From contig NZ_LMFI01000008.1 of NCBI RefSeq assembly GCF_001426745.1, positions 1 to 34,524 on the forward strand: 34,524 nt of DNA. The letters run 5' to 3'. The notes beneath the pieces are model-generated. The model had not been told where the DNA came from. It was given only the letters and a program-made list of their open reading frames with translations, and made no database searches. Both the position numbers and the translations under genes were made by a program. Each line of letters begins with the position of its first letter. The first letter of the stretch is position 1. This document shows positions 23,278 through 32,290 of the stretch, one piece after another. Source of the stretch: Nocardioides sp. Root140 (GTDB taxonomy: Bacteria > Actinomycetota > Actinomycetes > Propionibacteriales > Nocardioidaceae).

Positions 23278-24638
23278 ACACGGTAAGGATTGCGAACGGA
23301 CAGGCCTTCTGGGGTGACAGTCCCGCTGCGCCAGTAGCCCAGGTACGCGGTGGTGACATCGACTACCTGACCTTGGACTACTTGGCCGAGATCACCATGT
23401 CTGTCCTGCGCAAGCAGTACGAGCGAGACCCCGATGCCGGGTACGCGCGGGATTTCGTCGATCTCATGTCGGAGATCATGCAGGAGTGCATAGAACGAGA
23501 CATCAAGGTGGTTGCCAATGCCGGAGGAGTCAACCCCCAGGGTTGTGCCCAGGCTCTGCTCGATGTCGCAGCGAGCAAAGGGATCAGCGGGCTGCGGGTC
23601 GGCGTCGTCACCGGCGATGACATCATGGCGCAGCTGGACGACCTGGAGAGTGAAGGCGTGCCGTTGCAGAACCTGGACACCGGTACGTCCTTTGACGAGG
23701 TCAGAGACCGCATCGCCAGTGCCAACGCATATCTAGGCGCTGAACCGATCGCACGCGCTCTGGCCGATGGAGCGAACGTCGTGATCACCGGACGATGCAC
23801 GGATCCCGGATTGGTTCTGGGTCCTCTCGTGCATGAGTTCGGCTGGCAGTGGGATGACTGGGACCTGCTTGCGGCGGGCACGGTGGCCGGGCACACGATC
23901 GAGTGTGGCGCCCAGGCCAGCGGCGGCAATTTCCAGGGTGGATGGCGCACGATGGACGATCTCGCGCATGTCGGGTACCCCATCGTCGAGGTGAGCGCCG
24001 ACGGCACCTTCGTCGTCACCAAGCACCCGGGGACCGGGGGCGCGGTGACCACCGCTACCGTGACCGAGCAATTGCTGTACGAGCTCGGTGACCCAGCAAC
24101 GTACCTGTCGCCCGAGGTGACGGCCGACTTCACCGCCCTTCAGGTGCAGGAGGTCGGCCCGGACCGAGTCGAAGTCACAGGAGCGCGGGGCCGGCCCCCG
24201 ACGGACTCGTTGAAGGTGTCGATGGCCTACTCGGACGGGTTCCAGGGCGCCGCGATGATCACGTATGCGTGGCCTGACGCGATCGCCAAGGCTGAACTGG
24301 CGGACTCTGTCCTGCGGACGCGACTGAAAGACCTTGGCTTGCCCCTCCGAGCGATCCGCACCGATCTCGTCGGATACAACTCCGTTCACGGCCGGGTAGT
24401 TCCGCCAGCGGGCTCGGACCAGTCCGAGGTCGTCCTGCGGGTCTCGATCTGGGCAGACGACCCAGACACCGTGAGCAGGTTCGCAGCCGAGATCGCCCCC
24501 CTGGTGATGGGCCCGCCCGGCTTCACCGGTCTGCTGGCCGGGGGACGGATGAGGCCGAGCCGTGTGATGGCCTACTGGCCGACCCTGGTCCCCAAGAGTG
24601 TGGTGGACCCTCAAGTGATTGTGAGAGATGGCGTATGA
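23274..24638 (+). CDS. atuA: AtuA family protein (PF07287)
   Basis: A 454-residue protein of the acyclic terpene utilisation AtuA family (formerly DUF1446). It shows the early glycine-rich VVANAGGVNPQGCAQALLDV, the GANVVITGRCTDPGLVLGPL block, and HTIECGAQASGGNFQGGW, all hallmarks of the family. TTG at 23274 follows GGAG and overlaps the previous stop by 4 nt. In Pseudomonas, AtuA is needed for citronellol/geraniol growth; a late step after hydration of isohexenylglutaconyl-CoA has been proposed, but its reaction is not settled. Here the small C-terminal domain is encoded separately by the next gene. Confidence 0.9.
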   Translation: MNTVRIANGQAFWGDSPAAPVAQVRGGDIDYLTLDYLAEITMSVLRKQYERDPDAGYARDFVDLMSEIMQECIERDIKVVANAGGVNPQGCAQALLDVAASKGISGLRVGVVTGDDIMAQLDDLESEGVPLQNLDTGTSFDEVRDRIASANAYLGAEPIARALADGANVVITGRCTDPGLVLGPLVHEFGWQWDDWDLLAAGTVAGHTIECGAQASGGNFQGGWRTMDDLAHVGYPIVEVSADGTFVVTKHPGTGGAVTTATVTEQLLYELGDPATYLSPEVTADFTALQVQEVGPDRVEVTGARGRPPTDSLKVSMAYSDGFQGAAMITYAWPDAIAKAELADSVLRTRLKDLGLPLRAIRTDLVGYNSVHGRVVPPAGSDQSEVVLRVSIWADDPDTVSRFAAEIAPLVMGPPGFTGLLAGGRMRPSRVMAYWPTLVPKSVVDPQVIVRDGV

Positions 24639-24940
24639 GACTCATCGATGTGGCGCACGCACGGTCCGGGGACAAAGGCGACTCCGTCAACATAGGACTC
24701 ATTGCACGTGACCGCTCGGACTACCCCTTGCTCGTCAAAGAGGTAACGGCGGAACGGGTTGCCCATCACTTCGCTGGAGTCTGCCTCGGCGAGGTGAAGC
24801 GGTACGAGCTGCCGAACTTGGGGGCGCTCAATTTCATCCTGACCTCCGCATTGGGCGGTGGAGGAACGACCTCGCTTCGGGTGGACGCTCAGGGCAAAGC
24901 CATGGGCGAGGCGCTCCTGTTCATGGAGATCGATGTCTGA
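24635..24940 (+). CDS. AtuA-related small protein
   Basis: A 101-residue protein matching the C-terminal domain that is fused to AtuA in Pseudomonas and separate in many Actinobacteria. The conserved start HARSGDKGDSVNIGLIARD and the middle RYELPNLGALNFILTSALGG followed by GG are visible. ATG at 24635 overlaps the atuA stop in ATGA, consistent with the two subunits working together. Its end overlaps the tetR start by 8 nt. Confidence 0.85.
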   Translation: MRLIDVAHARSGDKGDSVNIGLIARDRSDYPLLVKEVTAERVAHHFAGVCLGEVKRYELPNLGALNFILTSALGGGGTTSLRVDAQGKAMGEALLFMEIDV

Positions 24941-25634
24941 GCAGGCCGATGCACACGCGTCGGAGGCCCCGGAGTACGCGGCCGTCGGAGAACCGCCGGC
25001 CAAGAGGCGCAGGGAACTGCGTCAGACCCGGCGGCGTATGGAGATTCTCGAGGCGGCGGCCGAGGAGTTCGCGATCCGCGGCTATCACGACGCGAGCCTG
25101 CAGAGGATCGGCGACAAGGTTGGGTTGTCGAAGGCCAGCCTGTACTACTACGTATCGTCCAAGAGCGACCTGCTTGCCGAGCTCTTGATCGCTGCGGTCG
25201 ACTCCCAACCAGCCGAGGTGAGCGAAGGCGAACCTGCCGAACGGCTGCGGGAGTTCATGCACACACACGTCAGTCGTGTCTGCACGACCGTAGAGGGCCA
25301 GGCTCTCGCCGACAATAGCGACGTGCTCATGTCCAAGACGGCGCCCGCGAACCTGGCGGCGGCTCGACGACGGTATGAGGACGTTCTCGCCTCCATCTTG
25401 AGGTCGGGCATCGCCTCGGGAGATTTCCGGGACGTCCCTGTGCGTCCCGTGGTCAAGTTCATTTTCGCAGGCCTCAACTCGGTTCGACAGTGGTACCAGC
25501 CCAGCGGTGAGTTCCCTTTGGAGCGCGTGGTGGACGACGTCATGGGGATCCTTCTCACTGGGGTCCTTGCCGCTGGCCGCTCGTCGAGCATCGAATCAAC
25601 AGACTTATTCGACAGAACACGTACTGAGAAGTAA
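24933..25634 (+). CDS. TetR-family regulator inside the catabolic operon
   Basis: A 233-residue TetR protein with a 30-residue polar N-terminal extension. The HTH is DASLQRIGDKVGLSKASLYY (residues 53-72), followed by YVSSKSDLL. The C-terminal domain resembles the TetR_C group found with fatty-acid and steroid-degradation regulators (FIFAGLNSVRQWYQPSGEFP). It overlaps the upstream gene by 8 nt and is followed after 9 bp by the carboxyltransferase gene, so it is expressed with the pathway. It is the best candidate to bind the inverted repeat at 20439-20506 and to be released by a pathway CoA ester; both are inferences. Confidence 0.88.
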   Translation: MSEQADAHASEAPEYAAVGEPPAKRRRELRQTRRRMEILEAAAEEFAIRGYHDASLQRIGDKVGLSKASLYYYVSSKSDLLAELLIAAVDSQPAEVSEGEPAERLREFMHTHVSRVCTTVEGQALADNSDVLMSKTAPANLAAARRRYEDVLASILRSGIASGDFRDVPVRPVVKFIFAGLNSVRQWYQPSGEFPLERVVDDVMGILLTGVLAAGRSSSIESTDLFDRTRTEK

Positions 25635-25643
25635 GGGAGAACC

Positions 25644-27242
25644 GTGCAGGTACTGCCCGATCGAGTAGACACCTCCTCCATCGAGTTTCAGCAAAACTTG
25701 GACCAGATGCGGTTGAGCCTCGACGAGGTCGCAGAGGTTCGCTCGGCGACACTCCTTGGCGGAGGCGAGAAGTCCGTCGCGCGCCTACGCGCTCGCGGAA
25801 AGATGCTCGCGCGCGAACGCATCGAATGGCTGTTGGATGAGGACTCGCCGTTCCTGGAGCTGATGCCCTTTGCGGCGTGGGGCACCGAGTTCACGGTGGG
25901 CGCCAGCGTGGTCACGGGCATCGGCGTCATCGAGGACGTCGAGGTCATGCTCATCGCCCACGACCCCACCGTGCGCGGAGGGACCCTGAACCCCCATAGC
26001 TTCAAGAAGGTCTTCCGTGCCATGGAGATCGCGAAGGAGAACCGGCTGCCGGTCGTCACGCTCGTGGAGTCGGGCGGAGCCGACCTGCCGACGCAGGCCG
26101 AGGTGGCCATTCCGGGCGGGCGGATGTTCCGGGACCTGACTGATCACTCCGCCGCCGGGCTACCCACGATCGCGCTCGTTTTCGGCAACGCGACAGCTGG
26201 CGGTGCCTACATGCCGGGCATGTCCGACTACGTGGTGATGGTCCGCGGGAGATCCAAGGTGTTCCTCGGGGGACCGCCCCTGGTGAAGATGGCCACCGGC
26301 GAGGAGTCGGACGACGAGTCGCTCGGGGGCGCGGAGATGCATGCCCGGACCTCCGGACTCGCCGACTATCTGGCCGAGGATGAACTCGACGCGATCCGCA
26401 TCGGTCGCGAGATCGTGCGCCGTCTGAACTGGCGCAGATTGGGCTCGAGTCCTAGCGAGCCGCCCGACGAGCCCCTCTACCCGGTCGAACAGCTCCTCGG
26501 CATCCCCTCCTCGGACCCCAAGGTGCCGTTCGACCCACGCGATGTCCTCGCCCGGACCGTCGACGGCTCCAGGTTCGATGAATTCAAGCCGCTCTATGGC
26601 ACCTCGCTTGTCACGGGATGGGCGTCCATCCACGGATACCCGTTGGGTGTGCTGGCCAACGCGAGAGGCGTGCTTCTCAACGAGGAGGCCGAGAAGGCGA
26701 CTCAGTTCATTCAACTCGCCAACCAGATCGACACCCCACTGCTGTTCCTCCAAAACACGACGGGATACATGGTCGGCAAGACCTACGAGCAAGCCGGGAT
26801 CATCAAGGACGGGGCAAAGATGATCAACGCGGTGACCAATAGTCGAGTCCCGCATCTCACCGTCAACATAGGAGTCTCCTACGGAGCGGGGAACTACGGC
26901 ATGGCTGGCCGAGCGTTCGGACCGCGTTTCCTCTTCTCCTGGGTCAACTCCAGGACCGCCGTCATGGGACCTCAACAACTCGCCGGCGTGATGTCCATCG
27001 TCGCGAGGGAATCAGCGGTCGACAGGGGTCTCCCGTTCGATGAGGCTGCCGACGTCGTCATGCGCGAGACCGTTCAGTCGCAGATCGAGCGCGAGCAGAC
27101 TGCGCTGGCGAACAGCTCGAGGGTGTACGACGACGGCGTTATCGACCCGCGCGATACGCGGACTGTCCTCGGCATCTGCCTGTCCGTGATCCACAACAAC
27201 GAAGTCCGTGGCCAGCGCGGCTACGGCGTATTCAGGATGTGA
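25644..27242 (+). CDS. Acyl-CoA carboxylase carboxyltransferase subunit
   Basis: A 532-residue biotin-dependent carboxyltransferase (AccD/LiuB/AtuC type). The N-terminal half contains ARLRARGKMLARERIEWLLD and NATAGGAYMPGMSDYVVMVR followed by FLGGPPLVKMATGE, which forms an oxyanion and acyl-CoA pocket. The C-terminal half has LFLQNTTGYMVGKTYEQAGI, NIGVSYGAGNYGMAGRAFGP and the biotin-site sequence. Close to methylcrotonyl-CoA and geranyl-CoA carboxylase beta chains in layout. GTG at 25644 is preceded by GGGAGA. With the next gene it would carboxylate the gamma-methyl carbon of a 2,3-enoyl-CoA. Methylcrotonyl or geranyl preference cannot be decided here. Confidence 0.92.
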   Translation: MQVLPDRVDTSSIEFQQNLDQMRLSLDEVAEVRSATLLGGGEKSVARLRARGKMLARERIEWLLDEDSPFLELMPFAAWGTEFTVGASVVTGIGVIEDVEVMLIAHDPTVRGGTLNPHSFKKVFRAMEIAKENRLPVVTLVESGGADLPTQAEVAIPGGRMFRDLTDHSAAGLPTIALVFGNATAGGAYMPGMSDYVVMVRGRSKVFLGGPPLVKMATGEESDDESLGGAEMHARTSGLADYLAEDELDAIRIGREIVRRLNWRRLGSSPSEPPDEPLYPVEQLLGIPSSDPKVPFDPRDVLARTVDGSRFDEFKPLYGTSLVTGWASIHGYPLGVLANARGVLLNEEAEKATQFIQLANQIDTPLLFLQNTTGYMVGKTYEQAGIIKDGAKMINAVTNSRVPHLTVNIGVSYGAGNYGMAGRAFGPRFLFSWVNSRTAVMGPQQLAGVMSIVARESAVDRGLPFDEAADVVMRETVQSQIEREQTALANSSRVYDDGVIDPRDTRTVLGICLSVIHNNEVRGQRGYGVFRM

Positions 27243-27246
27243 ACCT

Positions 27247-29244
27247 TTGTCTTCGATAAGCATGGTCCTGGTCGCGAACCGCGGTGAAATCGCACGACGG
27301 ATCTTCCGTACCTGTCGCGACATGGGCATCAGCACGGCCGCCGTCTACTCCGACGCCGACATGGACGCGCGCCACGTGGCCGAGGCGGACGTAGCCGTAC
27401 GGCTGCCAGGGGTGAGCCCGGCGGAGACCTACCTGCGTCCGGATCTCCTGGTGGATGCCGCCCTCAGGGTGAACGCGGACGCCGTTCATCCTGGTTACGG
27501 GTTCCTGTCCGAGAACGCCGGCTTCGCCCGTCTCTGCGCCGAGAACGGGCTCACGTTCGTAGGTCCGCCGCCGGAGGCGATCGAGGCGATGGGGTCCAAA
27601 CTCGCCGCCAAGGCAATCATGGCCAGTGTCGGCGTCCCTACGTTGCCATGGACAGACGTGACCGATCTGGACACGAACACGGTCCGTCAGGCGGCTGAAG
27701 ACCTCGGCTACCCCCTATTGGTCAAGGCGTCCTCGGGTGGTGGGGGGCGTGGCATGCGCACGGTGCTGGCTCCCGGCGACCTACTCGAAGCCGTCGCCGC
27801 CGCCAAGCGGGAGGCCGCTGCTGCCTTCAGCGACGCGACCGTGTTCCTGGAACGACTCGTGGTCTCTCCTCGCCACGTGGAGGTGCAGGTGCTGGCCGAC
27901 ACGTATGGCGGCGTTGCGCACTTGTTCGAGCGCGAGTGCTCGATCCAGCGTAGATATCAGAAGATCATCGAGGAATGCCCGTCGCCCGCGGTGGATGAAG
28001 ACCTGCGCGAGCGTCTGGGCAGAGACGCTGTGGCGGCGGCCAAGGCCGTTGGTTATGTCGGTGCCGGGACCGTGGAATTCGTGATGGACGGTCAAGGTAA
28101 GTACTACTTCCTCGAGATGAACACGCGGCTTCAGGTCGAACATCCGGTCACCGAGCTGGTCACCGGGCTCGACCTGGTCCGCCTGCAGCTCATGGTCGCC
28201 CAACACGAACCGCTTCCCGCCGAGGTGTCGAACGCTGTCATCACCGGCCATGCGGTCGAGGCAAGACTCTACGCCGAGGACCCGCTGCAGCAATTCTTGC
28301 CACAGACCGGAACGCTCGACACCTTCGACCTCGGGCAGGTTCCGGGGGTTCGGATCGATAGTGGCGTGGAAGTCGGATCGTCGGTCAGTCAGTACTACGA
28401 CCCCATGGTGGCCAAGGTCATTGCCTGGGCGCCGGACCGGCAGGAGGCGATACGCAAGCTCAGCGCGGCACTCGCCAACGCCCGCATCCATGGCTTGGTC
28501 ACGAACCGGGATCTCCTGGTCCGCATCCTGCGGCATCCCGAGTTCGTGGCCGGTCACACTGACACTGGATTCTTGACCCGGCACCCCGCCGTCGACCTGG
28601 GCCGACCACTGGCCGGACCGGACGCGCAGCGCCTGCATGCGGTCGTGGCGACCCTGGCTCTGGTCGAGCGCAAACGGGCGGGGGCGTCGGTACAGCGCAC
28701 CGTCCCCGCCGGGTGGCGGAACAACCGCTCGCAGCCGCAGACCATCAGCTTCGAGGCCGGAGAAGCACAGTACCGGGTCGCCTACGTGCTGGACCATGGA
28801 ACTGTTCGCGCACACGTCAACGATGACGGCCTACCTGAGCTGGCCGTCGGTGTGCTCACGCCCCAACGAGTCGTTCTCGAGGTTGACGGTCTCCGCGAAA
28901 CCTTCCACGTCGAGATCTCCGGTCATGGGGACTCACCGACCGTCCATGTGGATGGCCGCCTCGGCCACACCTCCTTCACCCGGACACCGCGCTTCACCTC
29001 CACGGCGTCAGCCGCCCCCGGCGGCTCCCTCATGGCGCCGATGCCGGGCACCGTCGCGAGGGTGCTCGTTGCTGTCGGCGACGACGTCGCTGCTGGAGAA
29101 CCGCTGTTGGTCCTTGAGGCCATGAAGATGGAGCACACCATGACGAGTCCGCATCAGGGCGTCGTCCGCGAAGTCACGGTTGAGCAGGGGTCAGCAGTGC
29201 ATGACGGCGAGGTGCTCGTGGTGATCGAGGAGAACGAGAACTAG
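27247..29244 (+). CDS. Biotin carboxylase/biotin carrier subunit
   Basis: A 665-residue subunit with the order biotin carboxylase, linker domain, biotinyl domain, as in LiuD/AtuF/MccA. VLVANRGEIARRIFRTCRDM opens the biotin carboxylase; VKASSGGGGRGMR is the ATP-grasp glycine loop; FLEMNTRLQVEHPVTE follows. The lysine of EAMKME (about residue 627) is the biotin-attachment site. TTG at 27247 is preferred because AGGA lies 9 nt upstream and no ribosome-binding site precedes the alternative ATG at 27262. Uses ATP and bicarbonate to carboxylate biotin for its partner carboxyltransferase. Full length and intact. Confidence 0.92.
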   Translation: MSSISMVLVANRGEIARRIFRTCRDMGISTAAVYSDADMDARHVAEADVAVRLPGVSPAETYLRPDLLVDAALRVNADAVHPGYGFLSENAGFARLCAENGLTFVGPPPEAIEAMGSKLAAKAIMASVGVPTLPWTDVTDLDTNTVRQAAEDLGYPLLVKASSGGGGRGMRTVLAPGDLLEAVAAAKREAAAAFSDATVFLERLVVSPRHVEVQVLADTYGGVAHLFERECSIQRRYQKIIEECPSPAVDEDLRERLGRDAVAAAKAVGYVGAGTVEFVMDGQGKYYFLEMNTRLQVEHPVTELVTGLDLVRLQLMVAQHEPLPAEVSNAVITGHAVEARLYAEDPLQQFLPQTGTLDTFDLGQVPGVRIDSGVEVGSSVSQYYDPMVAKVIAWAPDRQEAIRKLSAALANARIHGLVTNRDLLVRILRHPEFVAGHTDTGFLTRHPAVDLGRPLAGPDAQRLHAVVATLALVERKRAGASVQRTVPAGWRNNRSQPQTISFEAGEAQYRVAYVLDHGTVRAHVNDDGLPELAVGVLTPQRVVLEVDGLRETFHVEISGHGDSPTVHVDGRLGHTSFTRTPRFTSTASAAPGGSLMAPMPGTVARVLVAVGDDVAAGEPLLVLEAMKMEHTMTSPHQGVVREVTVEQGSAVHDGEVLVVIEENEN

Positions 29245-29306
29245 GCGGCCTCGCCGCAGATGAGCGCTTCCTGCACCCACTAACCGACGTCAACAAGGAG
29301 CACCAG

Positions 29307-30461
29307 ATGGACTTGCGTGAAACCGATGAGCACAGCGCTCTCCGAGAGGCCGTGGCGAAGCTTGGACGGTCGTTCGGTCACGAATACTTCGTCGAAACCT
29401 CGAAGTCCGGAGCCAAGAGTACGGAGCTCTGGAAGGCTGCGGGACAGCACGGCTTCTTGGGGGTGAATCTGGCAGAGGAGTACGGCGGCGGGGGCGCCGG
29501 CGTTTACGAGCTGCAGATCGTGGCCGAGGAGCTGACGGCTGCCGGCTGCCCACTCCTCATGATGGTGGTGTCTCCTGCGATCTGCGGCTCGGTGATTCAG
29601 ACTTTCGGCACGGAGGAGCAGAAAGAGCGATGGCTCCGACGTCTGGCCACCGGCGAGTCCATCATGTCGTTCGCCATCACCGAACCGGACGCAGGCTCGA
29701 ACTCGCACAACATCTCGACAGTGGCCCGTCGCGACGGTACCGATTACGTGCTGTCCGGCACCAAGTACTACATCTCCGGTGTGGACGAGGCTGACGCCAT
29801 CCTCGTCGTCGCCCGAACGGGCACGGACGACAGGGGCCGCGGGAAGCTGAGCCTCCTGGTGGTACCCACCGATGCCGCCGGCCTCACCAAGACGCTCATT
29901 CCAGTGGAGATGACGGCACCGGACAAGCAGTTCACCCTCTTCTTCGACGATGTCCGCCTTCCTGCTGAGAGCCTGATCGGGGAAGAGGGCGACGGGCTAC
30001 GCCAGGTCTTCCACGGCCTGAACCCTGAGCGGATCATGGGGGCAGCTATGGGCAACGGCATCGCTCGATATGCCCTGGCCAAGGCGGCGGAGTACGCCCG
30101 AGGACGCCAGGTGTGGGGCGTTCCGATCGGCACACACCAGGGCGTCGCGCACCCCTTGGCGCTTGCGAAGATCAACGCCGATCTTGCTCGCCTGATGACG
30201 CAGCGGGCCGCCTGGCTGCACGACGAGGGAGACCCCCTGGCCGGAGAGGCCGCCAACATGGCGAAGTTCGCGGCTGCCGAAGCGGGCATGGCAGCGTTGG
30301 ACCAGGCCATCCAGACCCACGGCGGGAACGGGTTGTCGACAGAGTACGGGTTGGCCACCTTGTGGGGCTCGATGAGACTCATGCGGACCGCGCCGATCAG
30401 CCGAGAAATGATCCTCAACTATGTCGCCAGGCACAGTCTCGGCCTGCCCAGTTCCTATTAG
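29307..30461 (+). CDS. Acyl-CoA dehydrogenase
   Basis: A 384-residue FAD-dependent acyl-CoA dehydrogenase that would introduce the 2,3 double bond before carboxylation. The FAD/substrate signature FAITEPDAGSNSHN lies at about residues 122-135, GTKYYISGVDEADAILVVAR at 151-170, and QTHGGNGLSTEYGLATLW near the C-terminus. The usual C-terminal catalytic Glu (Y-E-G-T/S) position reads R-T-A-P-I-S-R, without Glu; E241 in GLNPERIMG lies where isovaleryl-CoA dehydrogenase has its base. That suits a beta-methyl-branched substrate. ATG at 29307 follows AAGGAG. Probable citronellyl-CoA-like or isovaleryl-CoA-like enzyme; the exact substrate is unknown. Confidence 0.9.
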   Translation: MDLRETDEHSALREAVAKLGRSFGHEYFVETSKSGAKSTELWKAAGQHGFLGVNLAEEYGGGGAGVYELQIVAEELTAAGCPLLMMVVSPAICGSVIQTFGTEEQKERWLRRLATGESIMSFAITEPDAGSNSHNISTVARRDGTDYVLSGTKYYISGVDEADAILVVARTGTDDRGRGKLSLLVVPTDAAGLTKTLIPVEMTAPDKQFTLFFDDVRLPAESLIGEEGDGLRQVFHGLNPERIMGAAMGNGIARYALAKAAEYARGRQVWGVPIGTHQGVAHPLALAKINADLARLMTQRAAWLHDEGDPLAGEAANMAKFAAAEAGMAALDQAIQTHGGNGLSTEYGLATLWGSMRLMRTAPISREMILNYVARHSLGLPSSY

Positions 30462-30470
30462 GGGTTCACG

Positions 30471-31247
30471 ATGAGCAACCTGCACGATGACGCTGTCACC
30501 TACGAAGTCGTCAACGGAGCCGCCTGGGTGACGCTGAACCGCCCAGACGCACGAAACGCCATCAACTCCGCGATCCGCGCCGGCTTGTTCGAGGCCGTCG
30601 ACCGTTTCAACTCCGACGGTGAAGCGAAGGTCATGATCCTCACCGGAGCAGGTGACGCGGCCTTCTGCGCCGGAGGGGACCTCAAGGAGATGGCCGAGCA
30701 GAGGCTGGGGCCGCCTCCGCCGGACTTCATTCCATACTTCGGCCGCACCGTTGCTGTCGACAAACCCACCATCGCGGCCGTTAATGGTGTGGCCTACGCA
30801 GGTGGCTTCCTCATGGCCCAGATGTGCGACCTGGTAGTCGCCGCCGAAAACGCCCGCTTCGCCGTGACGGAAGTGAAAGTTGGCCGCGGGTCGCCGTGGG
30901 CGGCTCCCTTGCCGTGGCTGATCCCACCCCGCGTGGCCATGCAGCTTCTTATGACGGGCGATCCCATCGACGCTGTGAGAGCGCGGGAGGTCGGGCTGGT
31001 CAACGAAGTGGTCCCTGCCGCACAGCTGCGCGAAGCGGCTCAGGAGTTGGCTGAGCGGATCGCCGCCAATGCCCCGCTGTCCGTCGCTGCATCGAAGGCG
31101 ATGGTGTACGCATCAGCAGATCGTGGTTGGCATGACGCACTCGATGAGGCGGACCGGATCTGGGAGCCTGTCTATCTGAGCGCTGATGCACAGGAAGGTC
31201 CACGGGCGTTCCGCGAGAAGCGCCCACCGCAATGGCAGGGCCGATGA
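30471..31247 (+). CDS. Enoyl-CoA hydratase/isomerase-family protein
   Basis: A 258-residue crotonase-fold protein. The oxyanion-hole loop AFCAGGDLKEM starts near residue 65, and NGVAYAGGFLMAQMCDLVVA at about 105-124. The second catalytic Glu position is E134 in TEVKVGRG, but the first, normally the E of GGCEL, is Leu114 in GGFLM. A one-Glu crotonase may isomerise, hydrate with altered mechanism, or act on a tertiary centre. In the Atu pathway the matching step is hydration of an isohexenylglutaconyl-CoA (AtuE). Lies 9 bp after the dehydrogenase; its stop overlaps the next start in ATGA. Confidence 0.9.
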   Translation: MSNLHDDAVTYEVVNGAAWVTLNRPDARNAINSAIRAGLFEAVDRFNSDGEAKVMILTGAGDAAFCAGGDLKEMAEQRLGPPPPDFIPYFGRTVAVDKPTIAAVNGVAYAGGFLMAQMCDLVVAAENARFAVTEVKVGRGSPWAAPLPWLIPPRVAMQLLMTGDPIDAVRAREVGLVNEVVPAAQLREAAQELAERIAANAPLSVAASKAMVYASADRGWHDALDEADRIWEPVYLSADAQEGPRAFREKRPPQWQGR

Positions 31248-32089
31248 GCTCGAGCCGTCCGAGCATCGGTGGTATCGACGACAAAGGCATGCAGCTCGAC
31301 CTGCTGCTGCGTGATGTCGCCGCCGAAACGGGCTGCTTGATGAGCATGCTGCTGCCTCTGCCGGTCGTCGCCTGGGAGAAGGCGACGCCCGCGGAAGGGT
31401 GGACGGTTCGAGATCAGGTGAGCCACCTGACGTTCTCAGACAACGCTGCGTATCTCGCACTCACCGACCGGGCCGCGTTCACCCAGTTGCTCGCGGAGGC
31501 ACAGCCGGATCCGATCGCTTTCGTAGACCGTGCGAACATCCCCGGGCGGACGATCGGTGTACCTGAGCTGCTCGGCGGCTTCGTTCAGGCGCGGGTGCAG
31601 ATGGTGCACTCACTGCGTGCAGTCGATCGGCAGACTCGGGTTCCTTGGTTCGGGCCGCCCATGAGCGTGCTCTCCTTCGTCACTGCTCGGCTAATGGAGA
31701 CATGGGCACATGGGCAGGACGTGCGCGACGCGCTAGGCGCGGAGACGGTCGCGACCGATAGGCTCAGACATATCACGGATATCGGAGTTCGGGCGCTGCC
31801 GAACAGTTTTCGGGCGCACGGGCGACCGATCCCTGCGGCCCCTGTCCGGGTGGAGGTTACCGGCCCTACTGGAGAGTTATGGGTATGGGGTGAAGAGGGA
31901 GCGGCGAACCGCGTCATCGGGTCAGCACTCGATTTCTGTCTCGTCGTTACGCAGCGGCGTCACCCGCAGGACACCGACGTGATCACGCGGGGCCCAGTGG
32001 CGGCGGAGTGGATAGCGATAGCACAAGCTTTCGCCGGCCCGCCCGGCTCCGGCCGGCGCGCGGGCCAATTTTCTGGCTCTCCTGACTGA
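31244..32089 (+). CDS. TIGR03084-type DinB/mycothiol-enzyme-like protein
   Basis: A 281-residue protein of the TIGR03084 group, related to DinB and mycothiol-dependent maleylpyruvate isomerase. A putative metal site is formed by the His in WTVRDQVSHLTFSD and by MLMETWAHGQDVRDAL-like residues (the sequence reads LMETWAHGQDVRDAL) with Glu, His and Asp. ATG at 31244 overlaps the previous stop in ATGA and makes this the tenth gene of the operon. Members are often found next to acyl-CoA genes; their reaction is not established. The last residues run close to the ISL3 remnant but the protein seems essentially complete. Confidence 0.87.
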   Translation: MSSSRPSIGGIDDKGMQLDLLLRDVAAETGCLMSMLLPLPVVAWEKATPAEGWTVRDQVSHLTFSDNAAYLALTDRAAFTQLLAEAQPDPIAFVDRANIPGRTIGVPELLGGFVQARVQMVHSLRAVDRQTRVPWFGPPMSVLSFVTARLMETWAHGQDVRDALGAETVATDRLRHITDIGVRALPNSFRAHGRPIPAAPVRVEVTGPTGELWVWGEEGAANRVIGSALDFCLVVTQRRHPQDTDVITRGPVAAEWIAIAQAFAGPPGSGRRAGQFSGSPD

Positions 32090-32097
32090 TCCGTGGG

Positions 32098-32290
32098 TCA
32101 TTTCCGGCCGGGGAGGACGGGGCGGTGGCCGCCGAGGTTGAGCATGGCGAGGGCGATGAGGGCGTCCGGGGACTTGAACCCGAACGCGACGCGGGTGAGT
32201 AGCCGGATCTTTGGTGTTGACTGATTCGATGCGTCCGTTCGATCTCACCGTCGACTGCACGCCCTGGCGATGATCCGGGCGCTGTCGCCC
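32098..32290 (-). pseudogene. ISL3-family transposase C-terminal fragment
   Basis: On the - strand the sequence reads NGRIESVNTK, then one extra base in the A/T run at 32210-32212 shifts the frame, and it continues IRLLTRVAFGFKSPDALIAL and AMLNLGGHRPVLPGRK to the stop at 32098. This is the typical end of ISL3 transposases. The stop lies 9 bp beyond the end of the catabolic operon. Only the last 55-60 residues remain. Confidence 0.8.
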
